From: Catellatospora tritici
GTDB taxonomy: Bacteria > Actinomycetota > Actinomycetes > Mycobacteriales > Micromonosporaceae
DNA: 64,000 nt
Assembly (NCBI RefSeq): GCF_019083965.1
Contig: NZ_JAHRCY010000021.1
Span: 62,001-126,000, forward strand
Direction of reading: 5' to 3'
Translations under genes and position numbers: made by a program
The notes under the pieces: model-generated
The model's database searches: none
The model's input: only the letters and a program-made list of their open reading frames with translations
Told to the model about the DNA's origin: nothing
In this document: positions 38,403 to 63,200 of the stretch, piece by piece
Position numbering within the stretch: the stretch's first letter is position 1
Layout: every line of letters starts with the position of its first letter

Positions 38403-39668
38403 ATGGCCGCCCGCACCATGTCCCCGAATCTGGCGCTGAACCAGCTGGTCGCCGAGCGCCAGGCGGCGGGCGAGCAGATCGTCCACCTGGCCTTCGGCGA
38501 GGCCCGGCTGCCGGTCCTGCCGGAGATGGCGCAGCAGCTCGCGCTCGGCGCGAGCGAGAACGCGTACGGCCCGGTCGCGGGCGGGCCCGCCGTGCGCGAA
38601 GCCGCCGCGGGCTACTTCACCCGGCGGGGCCTGCCCACCGACCCGGACCAGGTCGTGCTCGCCCCGGGCTCCAAGGCGCTGCTGCTGGCGCTGCAGCTGG
38701 TCTACCCCGGCGACGTGCTGCTGCCGCGCCCGGCCTGGAACTCGTACGCGCCGCAGGCCCGGTACGCGGGCAAGCAGGTGTTCGGGGTGCCCATCCCGGC
38801 CGAGTGCGGCGGGGTGCCCGATCCCGCGGCGCTGCGCGAGACCGTCGCGCGGGCGCGGGCGGCCGGGCACGACCCCCGCATCCTGATCCTGACCCTGCCC
38901 GACAACCCGACGGGCACCCTGGCCACGCCGGAGCTGGTGCGCCAGCTGGCCGCGTACGCCCAGGAAGAAGATCTGCTCATCGTCTCCGACGAGATCTACC
39001 GCGACCTGCTGCACGACCCGGCCACGCCGTACCTCAGCCCGGCGGAGGTGGCGCCGGAGCGGACCGTGGTCACCAACGGGTTGAGCAAGAGCTTCGGGCT
39101 CGGCGGCTGGCGCAGCGGCGTGGCCCGGTTCCCCGCCAACGAACTGGGTGAGCGGCTGCGCACCGACGTGGTCACCTTCGCCAGCGAGTCGTGGTCGGCG
39201 CTGGCGGCGCCGATGCAGGTCGCGACCGCGTTCGCGCTGTCGGAGCCGCCGGTGATCCGGCAGCGGCTGGCGGCCAGCGCCCGGCTGCACGGGGCCGTGG
39301 CCCGCGCGGTGTACGAGGTCTTCGTCGACGCCGGCGCCGACTGCCGCCCGCCGACCGGCGGCTTCTACGTGTACCCCGACTTCGAACCGATGCGCGACGT
39401 GCTGGCCCAGCACGGCATCACCGACTCCGACACGCTGCAGCGGCACCTGTTCGCCGAGTTCGGGGTGGCGGTGCTGGCCGGACACCTGCTCGGCGACGAC
39501 CCGGGCGCGCTGCGCTTCAAGGCCGCCACCAGCCTGCTCTACGGCCACAGCCGGGCCGAGCAGCAGGCGGCGCTGGACTCCGCCGACCCGGTGCGGCTGC
39601 CGCACCTCGCCCAGGTGCTGGGCGTGCTGGCGGAGTCGTTCGGCAAGCTCTGCGGCTCGCGCCGCTGA
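38403..39668 (+). CDS. Class I/II PLP-dependent aminotransferase
   Basis: A 421-residue fold-type I enzyme from ATG 38403 (AAGGAG at 38391-38396, 6 nt spacing). 'YGPVAGGPAVREAAAGYF' near residue 55, 'LTLPDNPTGTLATPELV' near 165 (substrate-carboxylate/Asn contact), 'LLIVSDEIYRDLLHD' near 197 (PLP-ring Asp and Tyr) and the Schiff-base Lys229 in 'NGLSKSFGLGGWR' are all present. It is translationally close to the aminomutase (32 nt). It could process the starter beta-amino acid, or remove/add an amino group in a precursor. It is not part of the standard vicenistatin/incednine starter set. Confidence 0.9.
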   Translation: MAARTMSPNLALNQLVAERQAAGEQIVHLAFGEARLPVLPEMAQQLALGASENAYGPVAGGPAVREAAAGYFTRRGLPTDPDQVVLAPGSKALLLALQLVYPGDVLLPRPAWNSYAPQARYAGKQVFGVPIPAECGGVPDPAALRETVARARAAGHDPRILILTLPDNPTGTLATPELVRQLAAYAQEEDLLIVSDEIYRDLLHDPATPYLSPAEVAPERTVVTNGLSKSFGLGGWRSGVARFPANELGERLRTDVVTFASESWSALAAPMQVATAFALSEPPVIRQRLAASARLHGAVARAVYEVFVDAGADCRPPTGGFYVYPDFEPMRDVLAQHGITDSDTLQRHLFAEFGVAVLAGHLLGDDPGALRFKAATSLLYGHSRAEQQAALDSADPVRLPHLAQVLGVLAESFGKLCGSRR

Positions 39669-39685
39669 CCGGACAGGGGACCGCT

Positions 39686-40627
39686 GTGAGCAGTGCGCTG
39701 GAGACCGCCTTCGTCTTCCCCGGCATGGGCCCGTCCCAGTTCCGCGACGTCGCCAGGTTCATGCTCGTCAACCCGTACGCGCGTGAGCTGCTGGCCGAGG
39801 CCGACGAGGTGCTGGGCTACCCGCTGTTCGACCGCTACCGTGACGCCGCGTCCGACTACTCCGAATACTCCCAGGTGGCGTTCTTCGTCAACTGCGTGGC
39901 GTCGGCGCGCTGGGCCCAGGACCGGTACGGTCGACCCGCGGTGGTGGCCGGGCCGAGCTTCGGCAGCAAGGCGGCCGCCGTGTTCGCGGGCAGCCTGGGC
40001 TTCGCCGACACGGTACGGCTGACCGCCGAGCTGGCCCGGCTCGAGGACGCCTACTTCGACCGCCCCGAGCACCGCGAGCTGGTGACCCACTCGTTCGCGC
40101 GCACCCCCGCCGACGTGCTCGCCGAGATCCGCGCCGAACTGGACGCCGCCGGCGTCTGGCAGGAGATGTCCTGCTACATCGACGAGGACCTGCACATGCT
40201 GTCGTTGGACGGCGCCCGGGTGCCGTGGCTGGAGCAGCGGCTGCGCTCGGCGGGCGCGATGCCGCTCTACACCATGCGCCCCCCGATGCACTGCGCCGCT
40301 TTCCTGGAGCTGCGGGACATCGTGGAGCGGGAGGCGTTCGCCCGGCTGCGCTTCGCCGACCCCGACCTGCCGGTGGTGGCCGATCAGGACGGTGCCGTGC
40401 TGACCACCGGGGCGGGGGTGCGCACCATGATGCTGGACGGCTACGTCAAGCCGGTGCGCTGGCCCGCCGTCGTGGCGAGCCTGCGCGCGGCCGGGATCGG
40501 CCGCGTGGTCGTCGCCGGGCCGGACACCCTCTTCGGTCGGGTGCCGGTCACCACCGCCAACTTCGAGGTCGTCGCGGCCAATCCGCGCACCGCGATGCTG
40601 CCCGTGCCGCAGGGAGACCTGGTGTGA
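39686..40627 (+). CDS. Discrete acyltransferase (VinK-like dipeptidyl-ACP transferase)
   Basis: A 313-residue malonyltransferase-fold protein from GTG 39686 (AGGGGA upstream). 'FVFPGMGPSQFRD' is the AT entry motif. The nucleophile is Ser91 in 'AGPSFGSKAA' (Pro replaces the His of GHSxG), and the second catalytic His is His202 in 'MRPPMHCAAFL'. Arg/His determinants for malonate are altered, consistent with a non-malonyl substrate. VinK-type enzymes move a dipeptidyl starter from the discrete ACP to the loading ACP of the PKS. Its stop overlaps the next start (GTGA). Confidence 0.85.
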   Translation: MSSALETAFVFPGMGPSQFRDVARFMLVNPYARELLAEADEVLGYPLFDRYRDAASDYSEYSQVAFFVNCVASARWAQDRYGRPAVVAGPSFGSKAAAVFAGSLGFADTVRLTAELARLEDAYFDRPEHRELVTHSFARTPADVLAEIRAELDAAGVWQEMSCYIDEDLHMLSLDGARVPWLEQRLRSAGAMPLYTMRPPMHCAAFLELRDIVEREAFARLRFADPDLPVVADQDGAVLTTGAGVRTMMLDGYVKPVRWPAVVASLRAAGIGRVVVAGPDTLFGRVPVTTANFEVVAANPRTAMLPVPQGDLV

Positions 40628-42114
40628 GCGCGCTGTACGAACGGTTCCTGCGCGGACTGGCCCGCGCGCCCCGGCGGCCCGCGATCCGCATCGGCGGGCA
40701 GTCGCTGAGCTTCGAACAGGTGCACGAGCGGGCGCTGCGCCACGCCGGAGCGGTGTGCGCGGACCCGGCGCCCCGGGTGGTCGCCGCGCTGGTCGGCAAG
40801 GGCTTCGAGGCGTACGTCGCGGTGCTGGCGGGCCTCTACACCGGCGCGACCGTGGTGCCGCTGAGCCCGGCTTTCCCGGCCGCGCGTACCCGCCGGATGC
40901 TGCAGCTGTCGGGTGCGCGGGCGATCCTGGCCGACGTCGACGGGCTGGCCGCCTTGCGCGACCTGCCCGACCTGGACCTGCCGGTGCACCCGGTGCTGCC
41001 CGGCGACGAGGGCTTCGACGGCATCGCCCTGGACCAGCCGCGCGCGGTACGGGCGCAGGACGCCGCGTACATCCTGTTCACCTCGGGATCCACCGGCACC
41101 CCCAAGGGTGTGCCGATCACCCACGCCAGCACCCGGCACTTCTTCGAGCTGGCCGACAAGCGCTACGACTTCCACGAGGAGGACGTCTTCTCGCAGACGT
41201 TCGACCTCAACTTCGACTGCGCCATGTTCGACATGTTCTGCGCCTGGGGCGCCGGGGCGTCCATCAGCCCGCTGCCGCCGCACGCGTTCCGGGACCTGCC
41301 CGCCGCCCTGGCCGAGCAGCGGCTGACCGTCTGGTTCTCCGTGCCGAGCACGATCGGGCTGGTCGAGCGGATGGGCGGGCTGACCCCCGGCGCGCTGCCG
41401 ACGCTGCGCTGGAGCCTGTTCGCCGGGGAGGCGCTGCGTGGCGCCGACGCGGCGGCCTGGCAGGCCGCGGCACCCCGGTCGACGGTGGAGAACCTGTACG
41501 GCCCCACCGAGCTGACCATCACCGTCACCGCGTACCGCTGGCTGCCCGAGGTGTCGGCGGACCGGTGCGTCAACGGCCTCACTCCGATCGGGACCGTGCA
41601 CGAGGGCCACGACCACCTGCTGCTCGACACCGACGGCGCGCCCGGCGCGGACGAGGGCGAGCTGTGCGTCACCGGCCCGCAGCTGACCGCCGGATACCTC
41701 GACCCGGCCGACGACGAGGGCCGTTTCCTGGACCACGACGGCCGTCGCTGGTACCGCACCGGCGACCGGGTCCGGCGATTGAGTGGCGACGAGCTGGTCT
41801 ACCTCGGTCGCCGCGATGGGCAGGTGCAGGTGCAGGGGTGGCGGGTCGAGCTGGCCGAGGTGGACCACGCGGTCGCCTCGTGCGCCGGGGTGACCGCCGC
41901 GGTGACCGTGACCCGGCCCGGCCCCAAGGGCCTGGAGCTGGTCGTCTACTACACCGGGACGCCCGTCGCCCCCGGTGACCTGGCCCGGGAGCTGCGCGAG
42001 CTGCTGCCCGCCGGGATGATGCCGCGCTGGTTCCACCACGTCGAGGAGTTCCCGCTCAACGCCAACCGCAAAGTGGACCGGGGCGTGCTGGCCGCCCGCG
42101 CGGCGGTGGCTTAG
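40624..42114 (+). CDS. Amino acid-ACP ligase 1 (adenylating, VinN/VinM-like)
   Basis: A 496-residue stand-alone adenylation enzyme; GTG 40624 overlaps the AT stop. Core motifs: 'YILFTSGSTGTPKGVPITH' (P-loop, ~153), 'FDLNFDCAMFDMF' near 196 with the Asp that holds an amino group, 'NLYGPTELTITV' near 291, 'YRTGDRV' near 378 and the C-terminal Lys in 'PLNANRKVDRG'. It activates an amino acid as the AMP ester and loads it on a carrier protein. In macrolactam pathways one ligase loads the beta-amino acid and another an alpha-amino acid; which is which is not clear here. Confidence 0.9.
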   Translation: MSALYERFLRGLARAPRRPAIRIGGQSLSFEQVHERALRHAGAVCADPAPRVVAALVGKGFEAYVAVLAGLYTGATVVPLSPAFPAARTRRMLQLSGARAILADVDGLAALRDLPDLDLPVHPVLPGDEGFDGIALDQPRAVRAQDAAYILFTSGSTGTPKGVPITHASTRHFFELADKRYDFHEEDVFSQTFDLNFDCAMFDMFCAWGAGASISPLPPHAFRDLPAALAEQRLTVWFSVPSTIGLVERMGGLTPGALPTLRWSLFAGEALRGADAAAWQAAAPRSTVENLYGPTELTITVTAYRWLPEVSADRCVNGLTPIGTVHEGHDHLLLDTDGAPGADEGELCVTGPQLTAGYLDPADDEGRFLDHDGRRWYRTGDRVRRLSGDELVYLGRRDGQVQVQGWRVELAEVDHAVASCAGVTAAVTVTRPGPKGLELVVYYTGTPVAPGDLARELRELLPAGMMPRWFHHVEEFPLNANRKVDRGVLAARAAVA

Positions 42115-42122
42115 GGCGACGC

Positions 42123-42160
42123 CGCCCGGATGGGCCCCTTCCCCAGGGCCCATCCGGGCG
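42123..42160. terminator. Strong bidirectional terminator between the two ligase genes
   Basis: Arms 42123-42137 and 42146-42160 form a perfect 15-bp stem with loop CTTCCCCA, between convergent stops at 42114 and 42169. Confidence 0.9.
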
Positions 42161-42168
42161 GGTGCGGA

Positions 42169-43758
42169 TCAGGCGGCCGCGCGCGCTGCCAGGGCGGCGC
42201 GGTCGGTCTTGCCGTTGTGGTTGACCGGCAGTTCGGGCAGCACGTGCACCTCGCCGGGCACCATGTAGTCCGGCAGCGACTCGCGGCAGAAGACGCTCAC
42301 CGTACGCTCGTCGAAGTCCGCCGCCGTCGGTGACATCACCACGAACGCGCCCAGGCTGTCTTCCCGACCCGGCCGCTTGAGCAGCAGCACGGCCGCCTCC
42401 ACCACGCCGGGGCACTCGCGCAGGGTGCGCTCGATCTCGCCCAGCTCGACCCGGTTGCCGCGGATCTTCACCTGTGAGTCGGAGCGCCCGACGAAGTACA
42501 GCTCGCCGTCGGGTCCCCGGTAGGCCAGGTCGTGCGACCGGTACACCAGTTGGCCGGTGCGGGGGTCGAGGGGGTCGGGCACCAGGGCACCCCTGGTCGC
42601 CTCGGGGTCACCCCAGTACCCGGAGAACAGCGAGGGGGCCCGTACGAATATCTCGCCGACGACGCCCACCTCGTCGACCGGCCGCCCGTCGTCGTCGATC
42701 AGCAACAGCTCGGCGCCCCGGTAGCCGTTGCCGATGGACAGCCGCTCCAGGTCGTCCGGGATCGGGTCGGGCACGTCCGCCAGCGACATCGCCATCGTCT
42801 CGGTCGGACCGAAGCAGTTCACCACCCGTAGGCCGGGCAGCAGCTTGCGCAGCTGTCGCAGCTCGGTCAGGGGGAAGGCCTCGCCGGAGAAGAGGATGCC
42901 GCGCACCCCGGTCAGTTCGGCGACCAGATCGGGCTCGTGCCGCAGCGCGTGTCGCCAGATCGACGGCACGCCGTTGACGTGGGTGGTCCCGGTGTCGGTC
43001 AGGCAGCGCAGGAACCGTCGGGGAAAGCGCAGCGCGCCGCGCGGCACCGGCACCAGCGCGGCGCCGTTGCTCAGCGCCAGCCCGATGTCCAGCAGCGAGA
43101 AGTCGAACTGCAGCGGCGAGGTGGACGCGACCCGGTCGGCGGAGGTGACGATCCCGTGCGCGAGCATGCCCCGGTAGAAGGCGAGCACGCCGCGATGCGA
43201 CATGACCACGCCCTTCGGTCGTCCGGTGGTGCCGGACGTGAAGATCATGTATGCGGTGTCGGTGGTCACCGCCGTCAACCGGTGCCGCACCCTGGGCACG
43301 GGCGCCCGCTCGACCGTCAGCCCGGTCGCGTCGAACCGGGCGGTCGGCAGCGAGCCGGGCAGGCAACCGCGCCGCTGCTCGGCCAAGCGCGTGTGCAGCG
43401 CGGGCTCGGCCGCGTCCAGCACCGACAGCAGCCGCTGGTCCGGGGTGTCCGGGCTGACCGGCACGAAGGTGAACCCGCCCATCGAGCAGGCCAGCATCAT
43501 CGCGACCGCCGGGCCGCAGTTGTCGGACTCGACCACCACCCGGTCGCCCAGCTCCAGCCCGAGCCCGCGCAGTTCGGCGGCGTAACCCGTGGCCAGCGCC
43601 TCCAACTGTCCGTACGAGAGCACGCGCAGCTCGCCGGTGTCGGTGTAGTCGATGACGGCGGGCCGCAGCGGGGTCACCCGGGCGGCCGCCAGCAGCAGCT
43701 CGTGCAGCCGTTCCGCCGGGTGCGGCGCGGGCGTGAAGACGCTTGGTAACTGACTCAC
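42169..43758 (-). CDS. Amino acid-ACP ligase 2 (adenylating)
   Basis: A 529-residue adenylation enzyme on the opposite strand, from GTG 43758 with GGAG 8 nt upstream; longer starts are Arg/Pro-rich and lack a site. 'AYMIFTSGTTGRPKGVVMSH' (P-loop, ~182), 'LQFDFSLLDIGLALSNGA' near 234 (amino-group Asp), 'VNCFGPTETMAMSLADV' near 310, 'YRSHDLAYR' near 404 and 'LPVNHNGKTDRAAL' (catalytic Lys, ~518). It is closer in layout to NRPS A domains than ligase 1. It probably installs the alpha-amino acid cap (VinM role) or the beta-amino acid. Divergent from the PKS gene over a 285-nt region. Confidence 0.9.
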   Translation of the reverse strand: MSQLPSVFTPAPHPAERLHELLLAAARVTPLRPAVIDYTDTGELRVLSYGQLEALATGYAAELRGLGLELGDRVVVESDNCGPAVAMMLACSMGGFTFVPVSPDTPDQRLLSVLDAAEPALHTRLAEQRRGCLPGSLPTARFDATGLTVERAPVPRVRHRLTAVTTDTAYMIFTSGTTGRPKGVVMSHRGVLAFYRGMLAHGIVTSADRVASTSPLQFDFSLLDIGLALSNGAALVPVPRGALRFPRRFLRCLTDTGTTHVNGVPSIWRHALRHEPDLVAELTGVRGILFSGEAFPLTELRQLRKLLPGLRVVNCFGPTETMAMSLADVPDPIPDDLERLSIGNGYRGAELLLIDDDGRPVDEVGVVGEIFVRAPSLFSGYWGDPEATRGALVPDPLDPRTGQLVYRSHDLAYRGPDGELYFVGRSDSQVKIRGNRVELGEIERTLRECPGVVEAAVLLLKRPGREDSLGAFVVMSPTAADFDERTVSVFCRESLPDYMVPGEVHVLPELPVNHNGKTDRAALAARAAA

Positions 43759-43930
43759 GGGGGCACTCCAGGCACTTGAGGCGCGGCGCGGGCCCGTCGG
43801 ATCGGGCCAGGCATGCTCGTCGGCGCCAGACGGCGCGCGGGCCGAGTGTGGCCACCGTATGCGGGCCGTGACAGCGGCGGCAACGCGTGCCGACCCCACA
43901 TCGGACGATGACCCCGCCGCGTCGCCCCGA

Positions 43931-43976
43931 CTAGGGGTGCGTAGGGGTTAGCCAGCGCATTTGCCTGTCGTACGGT
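43931..43976 (+). promoter_or_regulatory. Double TAGGGGT motif with -10 box (PKS promoter)
   Basis: CTAGGGGT (43931-43938) and TAGGGGT (43942-43948) lie in direct repeat about 10 bp apart, i.e. on the same helix face. After 22 nt comes TACGGT (43971-43976). Transcription would start near 43983, which rules out an upstream GTG at 43975 and supports the PKS start at 44044. Confidence 0.65.
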
Positions 43977-44043
43977 GCCGTTCTATGGCCGGCGCGCCGG
44001 CTTCCGCGCGCGGTTGGAATCCGACGATGTGGAGTGTGCGTCG

Positions 44044-60222
<16,179 letters not shown>

Positions 60223-60234
60223 GCTGGAGTGCAC

Positions 60235-63200
60235 GTGGACGCGAACGTCGATCAGATCGTCGAGGCGCTGCGCCGGTCGCTGCTGGACAACGAGCGCCTG
60301 CGCCAAGAGAACGGCAAACTGTCCGAACTGGTCACCGAGCCGATCGCGATCGTCGGCATGGCCTGCCGCTTCCCCGGCGGCGTCGGCTCGGCGGCGGACC
60401 TGTGGCGCCTGGTCGACGGCGGGGTTGACGCAGTCGCCGGGTTCCCCACCGACCGGGGCTGGGACCTGGACGGCCTGTACGACCCCGAGCCCGGCAAGGC
60501 GGGGCGCTCCATCGCGCGCGAGGGCGGCTTCCTCTACGACGCCGCCGACTTCGACGCCGACTTCTTCGGTATCAGCCCACGCGAGGCGATCGGACTCGAC
60601 CCGCAGCAGCGGCTGCTGCTGGAGACGTCGTGGGAGGCGATCGAGCGGGCCGGGATCGACCCGGTGTCGCTGCGCGGCAGCCGTACCGGCGTCTTCGCGG
60701 GGGTGATGTATCACGACTACGGATTCGGCACCAGCGACGGCAGCCTGGTCACCGGGCGGGTGGCGTTCAGCCTCGGACTGGAGGGCCCGGCCGTCACGGT
60801 GGACACCGCGTGCTCGTCGTCGCTGGTCGCGATGCACTGGGCGGCGCAGGCGCTGCGCCGGGGCGACTGCACCCTGGCCCTGGCGGGCGGCGTCACGGTG
60901 ATGGCGGACCCGGACATGTTCGTGTACTTCAACACCCAGCGCGGCCTGGCCCGGGACGGGCGCTGCAAGGCGTTCTCGGACGCCGCCGACGGCACCGGCT
61001 GTGCCGAGGGCGTGGGCGTGCTGGTGCTGGAGCGGCTCTGCGACGCGCGCGCCAACAGCCACCCGGTGCTGGCCGTCATCGCGGGTAGCGCCGTCAACTC
61101 AGACGGGGCGTCCAGTGGCATGACCACGCCGAACGGCCCCTCGCAGCAGCGGGTGATCCGGCGGGCGCTGGCCGACGCGGGGCTGCGTCCGGCCGATGTG
61201 GACGTGGTGGAGGCGCACGGCACCGGCACCCGGCTGGGTGACCCGATCGAGGCGCAGGCGCTGCTGGCGACGTACGGGCAGGACCGGCACGGGGATGAGC
61301 CGCTGTGGTTGGGTTCGGTGAAGTCGAACCTGGGCCACACGCAGGCGGCCGCCGGGGTCGCTGGTGTGATCAAGATGGTGGAGGCGATCCGGCGCGGATC
61401 GCTGCCGCGCACCCTGCACGCCGAGCGGCGCACCGAGCAGGTCGATTGGGCGGCCGGGCGGGTCGAACTGCTGACCGAGGCCCGGCCCTGGCCGCGGACC
61501 GGGCGGCCGCGCCGCGCCGCGGTGTCGTCGTTCGGCCTCAGCGGCACCAACGCGCACGTGATCCTGGCCGAGGCGGAGGAGGTCGCGGCCCCGTTTTCGG
61601 AGGCGCGGACCCGGCGCGGCGCGGTGCCGTGGGTGCTGTCGGCCAGGTCGCCCGAGGCCCTGGCCAAGCAGGCGGCCCGGCTGCGCGACCAGCTGACCGG
61701 CGGGAATGCGACCGATCCGGTGGACGTCGCCTGGTCGCTGGCGACCACCCGGTCCCGGTTCGACCACCGGGCGGTGGTCGTGGGTACGGACGCCGACGAC
61801 CTGTCGGCCGCGCTGGTGGCCCTGGCCGCCGGTGACACGTCGACCGTCACCCGGCCCGCGCCGGGCCTGCCCACGACCGCGTTCCTGTTCACCGGTCAGG
61901 GCGCCCAACGCCTGGGCATGGCCCGGGAGTTGTATGACGCCTACCCGGTGTTCGCGTCCCGTTTCGACGAGGTGTGCACCGAACTGGACCGTTGGCTGGA
62001 CCGGCCGATTCGCGAGGTCGTCTGGGGCGGCGACGAAGACCTGCTCAACCAGACCGTCTATGCGCAGGCTGGCCTGTTCGCGGTCGAGGTGGCGCTGTTC
62101 GAGTTGCTGGCGTTCTGGGGTGTCAGGCCGCAGTACCTGGCCGGGCATTCGATCGGTGAGCTGTCGGCCGCGTGCGTGGCCGGGGTGTGGTCGTTGGCTG
62201 ACGCGGCGAGGCTGGTGGCGGCGCGTGGCCGGTTGATGCAGGCCCTGCCCACGGGTGGGGTGATGGTCGCGGTCGAGGCGACCGAGGCTGAGGTGTTGCC
62301 GCTGCTGGTGGACGGGGTCGATATCGCGGCGGTCAACGGTCCGCGTGCCGTGGTCGTGTCGGGGGTGGAGTCTGCGGTCGAGCAGGTCGTGGCGCAGCTG
62401 TCGGCCGAGGGTCGTCGGTCGTCACGGCTTCGGGTGTCGCACGCGTTCCACTCGGTGCTGATGGAACCGATGCTCGCCGAGTACGCCGCGATCGCGCGCG
62501 AACTGTCCTACCGCGAACCGGGCATCCCCATCGTCTCCACCGTCAACGGCCGACTGGTGATCGCGGGTCAGCTCACCGATCCGCAGTACTGGGTCGGACA
62601 GATCCGGTCCGCGGTCCGGTTCGCCGACGCGGTGACCACCCTGGCCGAGTTGGGCACGACCTCGCTGCTGGAGCTCGGCCCCGACGCGGTGCTGACCGCC
62701 GCGGCGCGGCAGATCGCGCCGGACCTGCCCGCCGCCGCGACCCAGCGGCGCGGGCGGGAGGAGACGGCCGCACTGCTGGCCGGGGTCGGCCACGCATTCG
62801 GGGCGGGCACCCCCGTCGACTGGTCGGCGGTGTTGGCCGGGCGGGGCGGCCGCCGGGTGGACCTGCCGACGTACGCCTTCCAGCGGGTGCGCTACTGGGA
62901 GCACGTGGTGGGCGCGGGCGGGGCGGCGACCGGCCTGCCGACCGTCGACCACCCGCTGCTGGCCGCGCTGCTTGATCCGCCCGCCGCCGACGCCGTGCTG
63001 CTCAGCGGACGCCTGTCCGCCGACACCCAGCCTTGGCTGGCCGACCACCGCATCGGCGACACCATCCTGTTCCCCGGCACCGGCTTCGTCGAACTGGCGC
63101 TGCGCGCCGGACAGCAGGTCGGTTGCGACGCGCTGGCCGAGCTGAGCCTGCACGAGCCGCTGGTGCTGCCCGCGCACGGCGGCGTACAGGTGCTGGTCGC

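Noticed and set aside
43975..44043. GTG at 43975 as an earlier PKS start
   Set aside because: It lies within the proposed -10 box (43971-43976), has no RBS and adds residues unlike a PKS N-terminus. ATG 44044 has a good RBS.
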